Position numbers and translations under genes: made by a program. From NCBI RefSeq assembly GCF_022397915.1, contig NZ_JAKEUO010000001.1, positions 394,870 to 458,869 on the forward strand: 64,000 nucleotides of DNA, in the 5' to 3' direction. Below, piece after piece: positions 19,553-28,236 of the stretch. The notes beneath the pieces were generated by a model that was given only the letters and a program-made list of their open reading frames with translations, searched no databases and was not told the DNA's origin. Origin of the DNA: Vibrio sp. Isolate34. Lineage in GTDB: Bacteria > Pseudomonadota > Gammaproteobacteria > Enterobacterales > Vibrionaceae. Position 1 is the stretch's first letter; each line of letters starts with the position of its first letter.

Positions 19553-20764
19553 ATGTTTGATATCAATCACATCCGAGAGCAGTTTCCTGCGCTATCACAA
19601 ACCATCAATCAACAACCATTGATTTACTTAGACAGCGCGGCAACAACACAAAAACCTCAGGTAGTTATTGATGCCATTAGCCAATATTACTCTAAGCAGA
19701 ATGCCAATGTGCACCGTGGTAGCCATAGCTTAACCGCGCAAGCCACCAGTCAATTTGAAACAGCAAGAGACAAAGTCGCCCAGTTTATTGGCGCTACGTC
19801 TTCAAAGGAAATCATCTGGACTCGTGGTGCCACCGAAGCACTTAACCTCATTGCTCAAACGTACGCAAGAAGTACCCTTCAACCTGGCGATGAGATCTTA
19901 GTGAGTGAAATGGAACACCACGCCAACATAGTGCCTTGGCAAATTGTGGCTGAACAAACCAGCGCTAAAGTAGTTAAAGTGCCAATGACATCTGATTGCG
20001 AATTTGATCTACAAGCTTTTGATCATCTTCTTAATGATAAGACCAAGATTGTTGCCTTAGCTCAGATCACCAATGTCACAGGTTCTCGTCAGCCAATTGA
20101 ACAAGTCATCGAAAAAGCTCACAAAATGAATGCGGTTGTGGTGGTTGATGGCGCACAAGGTATCGTTCATGAATCAATTGATGTTGCAGCTTTAGGCGCT
20201 GATTTCTACGTATTCTCTGGGCACAAACTCTATGCCCCTGCAGGTATTGGCGTGCTTTACGGCAAACTTGAATTGCTCGAGGCGATGCCACCTTGGCATG
20301 GTGGTGGCAAAATGGTTGAGCGTGTCTCTTTTTCTGGCACGACGTTTTCTGAACTTCCAGGCAAATTTGAAGCGGGCACACCCAATGTCGCTGGGGCTAT
20401 TGCTTTGAGCACTGCAATAGAATGGTTAAGTGGCTTTGTACAACAAGATGTCGAAAATCATATCCACCAGCTACAGCACGAAACCTACCATGCACTCAGT
20501 AAACTGGATGACATTCAGGTTTTAGGGTATCAACCCAACGCAAGTGTGATTACTTTTGTGATGGATGGCGTTCACCATCAAGATATTACGACGCTATTGG
20601 ATCAACAAGGTATCGCCGTTCGTGCTGGTCACCATTGTGCTCACCCATTGATGGATGCGCTTAATGTGAAAGGAACGGTTCGAATTTCATTTGGTATTTA
20701 CAACAATATGGATGACGTTGAAAAGCTCGTAGCGGCGATAGAAAAAGCCGTTGATATGCTTTAG
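19553..20764 (+). CDS. csdA: Cysteine desulfurase / cysteine sulfinate desulfinase CsdA
   Basis: A 403-residue PLP-dependent class V aminotransferase-fold enzyme. PLP-binding K225 lies in FSGHKLYAPAG and the persulfide-carrying cysteine is C362 in AGHHCAHPL. It is of the SufS/CsdA type (group II). CsdA hands sulfur to CsdE and so to TcdA, and the genes for both partners follow immediately on the opposite strand. That context favours CsdA over SufS. A 14-copy heptamer repeat begins directly after its stop codon. Confidence 0.94.
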   Translation: MFDINHIREQFPALSQTINQQPLIYLDSAATTQKPQVVIDAISQYYSKQNANVHRGSHSLTAQATSQFETARDKVAQFIGATSSKEIIWTRGATEALNLIAQTYARSTLQPGDEILVSEMEHHANIVPWQIVAEQTSAKVVKVPMTSDCEFDLQAFDHLLNDKTKIVALAQITNVTGSRQPIEQVIEKAHKMNAVVVVDGAQGIVHESIDVAALGADFYVFSGHKLYAPAGIGVLYGKLELLEAMPPWHGGGKMVERVSFSGTTFSELPGKFEAGTPNVAGAIALSTAIEWLSGFVQQDVENHIHQLQHETYHALSKLDDIQVLGYQPNASVITFVMDGVHHQDITTLLDQQGIAVRAGHHCAHPLMDALNVKGTVRISFGIYNNMDDVEKLVAAIEKAVDML

Positions 20765-20765
20765 G

Positions 20766-20863
20766 GAGTAGCGAGTAGCGAGTAGCGAGTAGCGAGTAGC
20801 GAGTAGCGAGTAGCGAGTAGCGAGTAGCGAGTAGCGAGTAGCGAGTAGCGAGTAGCGAGTAGC
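20766..20863. repeat. Tandem heptamer repeat, 14 copies of GAGTAGC
   Basis: Fourteen perfect, uninterrupted copies of GAGTAGC start one base after the csdA stop codon and are followed by GA. This is a variable-number tandem repeat. It is outside both flanking genes and before the shared terminator. The 7-bp period would shift the frame if it were translated, but no gene crosses it. Confidence 0.97.
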
Positions 20864-20874
20864 GAAATTATGTA

Positions 20875-20902
20875 GGGTTGGCGTTTAGCGTCAACCCTTT
20901 TT
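20875..20902 (+). terminator. Terminator after csdA and the heptamer array
   Basis: GGGTTGGCG...CGTCAACCC forms a nine-pair stem with one G-T wobble, followed by TTTTTG. It is placed between the convergent csdA and csdE genes. Confidence 0.8.
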
Positions 20903-20924
20903 GTTTCTGTGTATCTAAGACATA

Positions 20925-21353
20925 TTAAGCACTTAGCTCTTGGATTTGAGTAACAATCGCTTTTAATCCGTTCCCGCGAGATGGGCTTAGATGGGTAATT
21001 AGACCAATTTGTTCAAAGTAGCCATCAATATCAAACGCTTGAATCTGCTCTGATGTTTTTCCATCATATGCCGCCATCACTAACGCAATAAGCCCGCGCA
21101 CAATACGAGCATCTGAATCGGCGCAAAAATACCAAACACCGTCGATGTTCTGGGAAACTAGCCACACTTGGCTTTCACAACCAGATACCACAACCTGCTC
21201 ACTTTTCAGTTCATCAGGCATCACTGGCAGTTTCTTTCCCCATTGAATCACTTGACGATAACGGTCTTCCCAGCCGCTGAATGTCTGCATCTTCGCGACA
21301 ATATCGTCACTGGTAATTTCTTGGCCGAATGGAGAGCTCGGGAATGACGTCAT
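20925..21353 (-). CDS. csdE: SufE-family sulfur acceptor CsdE
   Basis: This 142-residue SufE-fold protein accepts sulfur from CsdA on the cysteine in VVSGCESQVWL (C59). The ATG at 21353 gives the normal family length. The open frame extends to 21452, inside tcdA, but that extension is unlike SufE. It lies 40 bp after tcdA on the same strand, forming a tcdA-csdE unit facing csdA. SufE itself is the alternative name, and the neighbourhood supports CsdE. Confidence 0.92.
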   Translation of the reverse strand: MTSFPSSPFGQEITSDDIVAKMQTFSGWEDRYRQVIQWGKKLPVMPDELKSEQVVVSGCESQVWLVSQNIDGVWYFCADSDARIVRGLIALVMAAYDGKTSEQIQAFDIDGYFEQIGLITHLSPSRGNGLKAIVTQIQELSA

Positions 21354-21393
21354 TTTTATGTCCAGTAAATTCTTAGTAAGCGTAAAGTCAGTG

Positions 21394-22203
21394 TTACTTA
21401 GTGTGCTTTTGAATGATCTTTTCGACGATACGTGAAACAGCAACAAAACCAAAAGTCGCGGTTACTACCGTTGCTGCGCCAAAACCTGTCGCACAATCCA
21501 TTCGTTTTGGACCTTCGGCTGTCGCTTTTGCCGCACATACACTGCCGTCAGCTTGCGGGTATTTCAACTGTTCAGTTGAGAACACACAGTCGATACCGAA
21601 CTTACGTGCAGGATTAGTAGGGAAGTTGTGGTGACGACGCAACGTGTCTTTCAGTTTCTTCGCTAGCGGATCTTGAATCGTCTTAGTCAGATCAGCCACT
21701 TTGATTTGAGTTGGGTCTACTTGACCACCCGCGCCACCAGTGGTGATCACTTTGATTTTGTTACTGCGGCAATACGCCAACAGCGAAGCCTTAGCTTTCA
21801 TGCTATCAATCGCATCGAGAACAAAATCAAACTCTTTCGACAGGTATTCAGCCTGATTGTCTGGGCCGATAAAATCGTCAATCAGGTTAACTTTACACTC
21901 AGGGTTAATCAGCTTAACACGCTCGGCCATCACTTCGATTTTGCTCTTACCAACCGTGCCCGACATTGCGTGGATCTGACGGTTGATGTTAGTCACACAC
22001 ACATCATCCATATCGATCAACGTTAGCTCACCTAAACCCGTGCGAGCAAGCGCTTCAACCGCCCATGAACCTACACCACCAATACCGATCACACACACAT
22101 GTGCCGCTCTAAGTATGTCGACTTCACTATTACCATATAGGCGACGAGTGCCACCGAATCGTTGGTCATAGTTTTCTGAAGCTGGAGTGGTCAATTCACG
22201 CAT
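21394..22203 (-). CDS. tcdA: tRNA threonylcarbamoyladenosine dehydratase
   Basis: This E1-like enzyme (formerly CsdL/YgdL) uses ATP to cyclise the t6A modification at position 37 of tRNAs into ct6A. The adenylation motif VIGIGGVGSWAVEALARTG and the strand LIDMDDV with VTNINRQIHA are visible, as are CVFSTE and the C-terminal GFGAATVVTATFG. I start at ATG 22203 rather than TTG 22215. CsdA and CsdE provide sulfur-relay support to this protein in E. coli, and all three genes are adjacent here. Confidence 0.94.
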   Translation of the reverse strand: MRELTTPASENYDQRFGGTRRLYGNSEVDILRAAHVCVIGIGGVGSWAVEALARTGLGELTLIDMDDVCVTNINRQIHAMSGTVGKSKIEVMAERVKLINPECKVNLIDDFIGPDNQAEYLSKEFDFVLDAIDSMKAKASLLAYCRSNKIKVITTGGAGGQVDPTQIKVADLTKTIQDPLAKKLKDTLRRHHNFPTNPARKFGIDCVFSTEQLKYPQADGSVCAAKATAEGPKRMDCATGFGAATVVTATFGFVAVSRIVEKIIQKHTK

Positions 22204-22229
22204 TGTTGCCGCCAATTTATTTCTGAGAA

Positions 22230-22260
22230 AAAGAAAAGAGTGCGTTTTATACGCACTCTT
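22230..22260 (-). terminator. Terminator after mltA
   Basis: A 10-bp stem AAGAGTGCGT / ACGCACTCTT with loop TTTAT is followed on the minus strand by TTCTTTTTC. It lies 57 bp past the mltA stop and 27 bp before the tcdA start. Confidence 0.8.
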
Positions 22261-22316
22261 GAATAAAAAGTCTAGGGGATTAGCGATTCGCTTTCAATGC
22301 CCTATTTTATTGCCGC

Positions 22317-23429
22317 TTACTCGACCTTTTCAGGTGGTAAAGCCCAAGGTGCTTCCGTCGCACTGCCATCTAAGCCAAGTTTCCACACTCGACCAAAATG
22401 CTTGTAGTGACCTGCTTCAGTGCCTGCGCGTGGGCCAATGCCATGGTAAAGGTCTAGGTGATTCTGCTTAACCGCACCGCCTGTATCCAAAACCAGTAAC
22501 AGTCTTAGTTGGTGTGCGCCGCTCCAAGTACCGTCTGCATTTAATAGTGGTACTTCAGCCAGAATCGGTGTACCCATCGGTAAGATAGAGCGATCACCCG
22601 CAACTGCGGCCATAGGTAACAGTGGAATGCCAGCGCTACCCATTACCGACAAGTCATCTCTCGCACTAAAGAATACGAAAGATGGATTTTGCTCAAGCAG
22701 CTCTTTCACCACTTCAGGATCGTTTGCCAATACCCACTCTTTGATTGCTTTCAGCGACATTTCTTCGCGTGGAACTAAGCCTCGTTCGATCAGCACACGG
22801 CCAATACTCACGTAAGCCTTATTGTTCTTACCCGCGTAAGCGAAGTACTGCAAGGTATCGTCATCACCAAAGTGGACGAAACCGCTGCCTTGTACTTCCA
22901 TCATGAACGGGTCGATACGGTTGGCAGCGTAGCCAAGTTCAAGACCTTGACCTTCTAAGGCGCCATTGTAGATCTCTTCACGGGTTGGACACTCTTTATC
23001 GCATTCAGGAAGGCCATAAACCGGGTAACGATACTCTTCATTCGCTTCGTGGCGCAGTTCCATTACTGGAGAGAAATAGCCTGTGAAAAGCACATTACCT
23101 TGCTTATCTCCGCCACCAAGTTGAGCCGTTTGAACACCAAAGTTTGCGAGTTCACTTGGGTCACCACTTAGCATCGCCCACTCATTAAGTTGCTTGTATA
23201 GCGGCTCGTAGATTTTCGCCATCGATGGTGATCGAGACACAACCATCTCAGCCTGCTCAGCAAATGCGGTGTAATCTCTTGGTTTATTAGACTCCACTAC
23301 ATCAACCTTATTTAAGGTGCGAGGAAATTCATCATCAAGGTGTTGTTGAGCGAGATCGGTGGGTTGAGCACAGCCAAATAAAACTGAGGCGGCAACAAGG
23401 GGAAGCCATTTTTTAATCACAAGAGTCAT
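22317..23429 (-). CDS. mltA: Membrane-bound lytic murein transglycosylase A
   Basis: This outer-membrane lipoprotein of 370 residues cleaves peptidoglycan to 1,6-anhydro muropeptides. The signal peptide reads MTLVIKKWLPLVAASVLFGC with the lipobox cysteine at residue 20. The MltA domain contains GYFSPVMELR and the double-psi barrel contains the catalytic aspartate in LVLDTGGAV. The frame extends to TTG 23459, but ATG 23429 gives a proper lipoprotein start, although its ribosome site is weak. The products feed AmpG recycling. Confidence 0.93.
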   Translation of the reverse strand: MTLVIKKWLPLVAASVLFGCAQPTDLAQQHLDDEFPRTLNKVDVVESNKPRDYTAFAEQAEMVVSRSPSMAKIYEPLYKQLNEWAMLSGDPSELANFGVQTAQLGGGDKQGNVLFTGYFSPVMELRHEANEEYRYPVYGLPECDKECPTREEIYNGALEGQGLELGYAANRIDPFMMEVQGSGFVHFGDDDTLQYFAYAGKNNKAYVSIGRVLIERGLVPREEMSLKAIKEWVLANDPEVVKELLEQNPSFVFFSARDDLSVMGSAGIPLLPMAAVAGDRSILPMGTPILAEVPLLNADGTWSGAHQLRLLLVLDTGGAVKQNHLDLYHGIGPRAGTEAGHYKHFGRVWKLGLDGSATEAPWALPPEKVE

Positions 23430-23510
23430 CCTAATAATTCTATGCATCGAGGATGACAAAAACAGTCAGATAACACAATCTTAGATTGTAAGAGTTTACA
23501 ATAAGATAAC

Positions 23511-23999
23511 CTATCGGACTGAGTGGTCGATATGGCCTTTAAGGCGAAAGACAGGATTGTAGTGACTGTCCGAATCAAGCACCATTTCGGTGTTGTCGGA
23601 ATTGGTCATGCGGAAACGATACGTTTGATCGCCCGTCTTATACTCTAAGTAGTTACCATCAAACTCAAAGTTAGTCGCAACAATAGAACCCGCCACTGAT
23701 ACACCATTCGCATTCAACACAAACTCATCCGTCGCGTAATGCGCAACATCTTGTTCAATCCAGGTGCCATACAACAAATGATTTGGTGTTGCTGCATCTT
23801 GCAATCGAGTGATCACATCACCAAAAAGTGACACCACCGCGAACGAACCGACCAGAGCCAAAACCATGAGACAACGCTCGATGATCTTACGCTTAAACTT
23901 AGATTGGTTGCGTTGTTCTGCCTCACTGTAGAGACCTGTGGTTATCTCGTCGATCTTGTTCTTTGTTGCTGGAGCTTGTTGCATTCGGTGACTACTCAT
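23511..23999 (-). CDS. DUF2850-like single-span membrane protein
   Basis: A 162-residue protein with a charged N-terminal segment, one membrane helix (about 43-62, CLMVLALVGSFAVVSLFG) and a soluble, probably periplasmic, beta-rich domain beginning LLYGTWIEQDVAHYATDEF. I recall this architecture as the Vibrio-restricted DUF2850 family, whose function is unknown. The family name is from memory and should be treated as tentative. It is a single gene between mltA (same strand) and argA (divergent). Confidence 0.75.
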   Translation of the reverse strand: MSSHRMQQAPATKNKIDEITTGLYSEAEQRNQSKFKRKIIERCLMVLALVGSFAVVSLFGDVITRLQDAATPNHLLYGTWIEQDVAHYATDEFVLNANGVSVAGSIVATNFEFDGNYLEYKTGDQTYRFRMTNSDNTEMVLDSDSHYNPVFRLKGHIDHSVR

Positions 24000-24093
24000 A
24001 AAGATGCTATGCGCATTCTACACTGAGACCGTTTATATAATGAACCCTAGATGAGCATAGTTTGCGCTTTATTCCAAAAATGTGTTGTTTACC

Positions 24094-24132
24094 CTTGAAT
24101 TTAAATGCTAAATTAACGAATAAATAAACACT
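24094..24132 (+). promoter_or_regulatory. Probable tandem ARG boxes (ArgR operator) of argA
   Basis: Two 18-bp sequences resembling nnTGAATnnnnATTCAnn lie at 24094-24111 (TGAAT-TTAA-ATGCT) and 24115-24132 (CGAAT-AAAT-AAACA), separated by 3 bp. The left half-sites are 5/5 and 4/5 and the right halves 3/5 each. The 21-bp repeat distance is the canonical spacing of paired ARG boxes in enterobacterial arg operators. They end 14 bp before the argA GTG. Confidence 0.55.
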
Positions 24133-24146
24133 AATGGACTTATTCT

Positions 24147-25484
24147 GTGAAATTAAGAAGTACAGCGCTAGTAAAAGGTTTCAGACAATCAACCCCTTAC
24201 GTAAATGCTCACCGTGGTAAAACCATGGTAATTATGCTGGGAGGCGAAGCCGTTGCCGATAGAAACTTTGGCAACATTATTAGTGATATTGCCTTACTCC
24301 ACAGCCTTGGAGTCAAGATTGTGCTTGTTCATGGCGCAAGACCGCAGATCAACCAACTGTTAGCAAAACAAGATTGTCATACGCCTTATCACAAGAATAT
24401 TAGAGTCACCGATGAGTATTCACTGGGTGTTGTGATGCAGGCTGCTGGCCAATTACAGCTCGCCATCACCGCTCGACTCTCAATGAGCTTAAACAACACA
24501 CCTATGGCGGGCACTCAACTCAACGTGATGAGTGGCAACTTTATTACAGCTCAACCGCTAGGTGTCGATGATGGTACGGATTACTGCCATAGCGGACGTA
24601 TACGTCGGATCGATATCGAAGGGATTAATCGCACACTCGACCAAGGCTCTATTGTATTGCTTGGTCCAATCGCCAGTTCCGTAACAGGCGAAAGCTTTAA
24701 CCTACTTTCTGAAGAGGTCGCGACCCAAGTAGCCATTCGTTTAAAAGCCGACAAACTCATTGGCTTTTGCTCGGAGCAAGGGGTCACCGATCAAAACGGC
24801 AATGTACTCGCCGAGCTTTTTCCAAAAGACGCCAAACTCATTCTAGAACGCTTAACTCAATCTCAAAACCCTGCCGAAGACATGAGCACTGGCACACTGC
24901 GATTCCTGAAAGGTGCTATCTCCGCGTGTCGTGCCGGCGTACCTCGTTGTCACTTAATCAGCTACAAAGTGGATGGCGCATTGATCCAAGAGCTGTTCTC
25001 TTTCGATGGTATTGGAACCCAAGTGGTTATGGCGAGTGCCGAGCAAGTAAGACAAGCTCAGATTGATGATATCGGTGGCATCTTTGACCTTATTCGCCCG
25101 CTTGAAGAACAAGGCATTCTCGTTCGTCGCTCAAGAGAGCAGTTAGAACAAGAGATCCACCGCTTTACCATTATTGAGAAGGACGGGCTGATTATCGGCT
25201 GTGCAGCACTCTACGCGTATCCGGAAGATCACATGGCAGAGATGGCGTGTGTGGCTATCCACCCTGATTACCGTGATGGAAATCGTGGGCAGTTATTGCT
25301 GGATTACATGCGCCATCAATCCAAGTCTCGCGATATCGACCAGATTTTTGTCCTAACGACACATAGTCTGCATTGGTTCCGTGAACAAGGATTTTACGAG
25401 ATCGGTGTGGATGAGTTACCGATGGAAAAACAGGGGTTATACAACTATCAACGCAACTCAAAAATCTTAGCATTAAATGTGTAA
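24147..25484 (+). CDS. argA: N-acetylglutamate synthase
   Basis: This 445-residue classical ArgA acetylates glutamate with acetyl-CoA, the first step of arginine synthesis. An amino-acid-kinase domain (about 20-290; [26 protein letters not shown]) binds arginine for feedback inhibition. A GNAT acetyltransferase domain (about 295-440; [18 protein letters not shown] is the acetyl-CoA loop) is catalytic. The start codon is GTG at 24147. Length equals E. coli ArgA (443). Probable ArgR boxes lie just upstream. Confidence 0.96.
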   Translation: MKLRSTALVKGFRQSTPYVNAHRGKTMVIMLGGEAVADRNFGNIISDIALLHSLGVKIVLVHGARPQINQLLAKQDCHTPYHKNIRVTDEYSLGVVMQAAGQLQLAITARLSMSLNNTPMAGTQLNVMSGNFITAQPLGVDDGTDYCHSGRIRRIDIEGINRTLDQGSIVLLGPIASSVTGESFNLLSEEVATQVAIRLKADKLIGFCSEQGVTDQNGNVLAELFPKDAKLILERLTQSQNPAEDMSTGTLRFLKGAISACRAGVPRCHLISYKVDGALIQELFSFDGIGTQVVMASAEQVRQAQIDDIGGIFDLIRPLEEQGILVRRSREQLEQEIHRFTIIEKDGLIIGCAALYAYPEDHMAEMACVAIHPDYRDGNRGQLLLDYMRHQSKSRDIDQIFVLTTHSLHWFREQGFYEIGVDELPMEKQGLYNYQRNSKILALNV

Positions 25485-25673
25485 ATAAAGTTTTTGACTA
25501 AAATCTCAGTTCAAAAGAAAAATAATTGTAAATGTAATCGTTTTCTATATGAGATTTATCAAGTATGCACTTTCACTCACACGATTTATTGTATAGAATT
25601 TAAGCGCTTTAATAATATTAACAAATGTTTTTATAGGAATTGCCATCTCGATAGTCACATTGAACTTATTGAG

Positions 25674-25958
25674 ATGGTAACTGCACGGATTGCTATACCC
25701 GTTAACGGTCAGCACGCTAGCAGTAGCTCTGCCGTTAGTATAAACAGCAAAAAGAGCAACATTGATATGAGAACCATTGTTTGTAACTCGCTACAAAGTT
25801 TTTGGGATATGGCTGATAACCAATTCTTAGAAGGGTTAGACGTACACTGCGTGTTCCCTGTGAGCGAGAATCTAAAAGAGTTTATTTTGAATTGCCAAGC
25901 AAAATACAAGATAAACCACATATCGTTTACTCGAGCGTTTTTAGGCACTGATTCCTAG
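25674..25958 (+). CDS. Hypothetical small protein, start uncertain
   Basis: An open frame after argA, open from 25494. I choose ATG 25674 (94 residues); ATG 25767, with AAAGAG ten bases upstream, would give 63 residues. The last 63 residues look protein-like: FWDMADNQFLEGLDVHCVFP and KYKINHISFTRAFLGTDS. The upstream part is AT-rich and has no coding character that I trust. I do not recognise the family. It is followed by a hairpin at 25966-25989 and faces recD. The segment 25485-25673 holds nothing else I can identify. Confidence 0.4.
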   Translation: MVTARIAIPVNGQHASSSSAVSINSKKSNIDMRTIVCNSLQSFWDMADNQFLEGLDVHCVFPVSENLKEFILNCQAKYKINHISFTRAFLGTDS

Positions 25959-25965
25959 CACGCTC

Positions 25966-25989
25966 AAAGCAACCAGGGATGGTTGCTTT
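25966..25989. terminator. Hairpin between the argA side and recD
   Basis: A perfect 9-bp stem AAAGCAACC / GGTTGCTTT with loop AGGGAT. There is no real T tract on either strand, so it may act as a weak bidirectional terminator between convergent transcripts. Confidence 0.55.
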
Positions 25990-26010
25990 GTACATGTACC
26001 TCTATCACCT

Positions 26011-28236
26011 TTAGCTAGTTAAGCGGCTTCCTAAACCACTCACTCGCTCTGTTTTCACCTTAATCCCACGCTTTAATACGTTAGTATCACTGAACATCAT
26101 CAGTCGTTTCTTCGCACGCGTAATACCTGTGTAGATAAGCTCTCGCGTCAAAATTGGGCTGAAATCTGGCGGCAGGATCATTAAGGTCAGATCAAATTCA
26201 CTGCCCTGCGATTTGTGAATCGTCATCGCATAAGCCGTTTCATGATCGGGCACTCGACTTGGTAGTACGGCTTTTACACTGCCATCGGGCAATTCAAAGT
26301 ACACCTTCAATCGAGGGACTGAGTTATCGTCATTTGAAGAAGAGCTACTTGCATCAGCTTCAAGCATACAGATACCAATATCACCATTGTATAAGCCCAA
26401 GCCATGATCGTTACGCGTTACCATGACTGGTCGCCCGTGATACCACAATTCATCGTTGTGCGGATTCACCAAGCGTCTTGCGGCAAGCGCCCTTTCTATT
26501 CTGTGGTTGAGGCCTTTAACACCAAAGTCACCTTCACGAATAGAACACAGCAATCGACATTGGCTAAACAAATCGAGCACCGATTTGGCTCTCGCTTCTT
26601 GAGTTTCTAATTCTTCCAACGGTACATTCATTCGATTCAGATACGCACCATACTCATTGACTAACGTACGCAGCATCAAGTTATAGCAGTCACTGGATAG
26701 AGGATGATTTTCGATATCCTCAAACCCTTTCGCAAACACTTGATCGACCTGATTCGCAGAGCCGTTATTGATCGCTTTTGCCAACTGCCCGATACCTGAA
26801 CGCGCATCAAAACGGTAACTCTTCTGCAGCATACACAAGCTATCAGCAATCGCCGGAGGATTAACGACTGCCGCTTTTGCTTGTTGTGTATTCGCTATTG
26901 CATTAAAGCCTGTCATTTCCGCAATCAAATTACCTTGCGCTGTGCTGTAGCCTGTTGAATTAAAAGAGCAGATATCCCCCAACACCGCACCGGCCTCTAC
27001 TGAAGCGAGTTGGTCTTTATCACCCAATAAGATAAGCCTTGCGTGCTCAGGGAGTGCATCCACCAGCTTATACATCATGGATAAGTCGACCATCGATGCT
27101 TCATCCACCACCAAGATATCAAGGTGAAGTGGGTTGCGTCGGTTGTGTCTAAATTCCGCTCGGTTAGGAATCGCGCCAAGCAATCGGTGCAAAGTACTCG
27201 ATTCAGTGGGTATGTTGGCTTTTACTTCAGGCGCTAAAGGCAGTTGCTCAATTGCTTTACCAATCGACTCGGTTAAACGCGCCGCCGCTTTACCTGTCGG
27301 TGCCACCAGCTTAATCGCTGGTGTTTTGCCTTGGCTTAATGATTGCTCGACCATCGCCGACAGTAATTTGGTTACCGTGGTCGTTTTACCGGTACCCGGT
27401 CCACCAGAAATCACTGCAAAGCGACGACTCAGCGCCACCGCTGCCGCCACTTTTTGCCAGTTCAAACATGCCGATAACGGCACCAAGTCGTCTAATACAT
27501 CTAAATCTGTCACTTGCTTAGCTTGTACAATCGCTTGGTCGATTGCGCCCCAATCTAGAGCCTGCTCATTCACAATATCAAGATGGTCACACACCAATTG
27601 TTGACGTAATACCTGAGACGTTTGTTGGCTTGCTTCAGCCTTGGCTAAGGCATTAAACAGAAAATGGTAACTGCGTGCGAATAACTGATTCAACGTTTCG
27701 GTCAGCGCCTTTTTCTGTTCAATATTGAACTCGACTGGCTTACTTAAACGGTTTAACGTTTCAGCCAACACGACTTCATAGTTCCAATAGCGTTGTAAGT
27801 AGACACGCTGCCCATCAAACATCAACGGCTTAACACAGTCATTGGTTGTACCTACTAAGTTTGACGATTGAAGTACCGTCACCCAGTCAATGCCTAACAA
27901 TTTCTGGTTCAATTGCAGTGCCGTTTCACCGTACAAACCGAGTAACTGGGCTAGATCTGTCGTTAGTTCAGGGCCTGCCGTTTGAGCTTGTATAAGCTGA
28001 GTACAAATGTGTCCTTTACCTAATTCATGGCTCACTACCCCAGCAAGAAAGCCGACTTCGTGAGAGTGACTCGTGGCTTGCTGAGCAATAAAACGGGCAA
28101 ATTGATAATCCAACTGACGAATCGAACCCTTATCCGCGAGAAACTTGAGTACATCCATAAGTTGCTCAGGAATAAGTGAAACTGGCTTTAGCGTGTTCGC
28201 TGCCTCTATGCTGGTATTAGTGGTCGTTGTTGTCAT
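26011..28236 (-). CDS. recD: Exodeoxyribonuclease V subunit alpha (RecD)
   Basis: This 741-residue SF1B 5'-3' helicase is the fast motor of RecBCD. The Walker A motif GGPGTGKTTTV is near 280, LVVDEASMVDLSMM is the DExx motif, and AMTIHKSQGSEFD is motif V/VI near the C-terminus. It is longer than E. coli RecD (608), with extra sequence in the N-terminal third and between motifs III and IV. The start overlaps the recB stop by one base, implying coupling. Confidence 0.95.
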   Translation of the reverse strand: MTTTTTNTSIEAANTLKPVSLIPEQLMDVLKFLADKGSIRQLDYQFARFIAQQATSHSHEVGFLAGVVSHELGKGHICTQLIQAQTAGPELTTDLAQLLGLYGETALQLNQKLLGIDWVTVLQSSNLVGTTNDCVKPLMFDGQRVYLQRYWNYEVVLAETLNRLSKPVEFNIEQKKALTETLNQLFARSYHFLFNALAKAEASQQTSQVLRQQLVCDHLDIVNEQALDWGAIDQAIVQAKQVTDLDVLDDLVPLSACLNWQKVAAAVALSRRFAVISGGPGTGKTTTVTKLLSAMVEQSLSQGKTPAIKLVAPTGKAAARLTESIGKAIEQLPLAPEVKANIPTESSTLHRLLGAIPNRAEFRHNRRNPLHLDILVVDEASMVDLSMMYKLVDALPEHARLILLGDKDQLASVEAGAVLGDICSFNSTGYSTAQGNLIAEMTGFNAIANTQQAKAAVVNPPAIADSLCMLQKSYRFDARSGIGQLAKAINNGSANQVDQVFAKGFEDIENHPLSSDCYNLMLRTLVNEYGAYLNRMNVPLEELETQEARAKSVLDLFSQCRLLCSIREGDFGVKGLNHRIERALAARRLVNPHNDELWYHGRPVMVTRNDHGLGLYNGDIGICMLEADASSSSSNDDNSVPRLKVYFELPDGSVKAVLPSRVPDHETAYAMTIHKSQGSEFDLTLMILPPDFSPILTRELIYTGITRAKKRLMMFSDTNVLKRGIKVKTERVSGLGSRLTS

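Noticed and set aside
20766..20863. The heptamer array as a possible CRISPR
   Set aside because: The units are 7 bp with no spacers; it is a simple tandem repeat and no cas genes are near.
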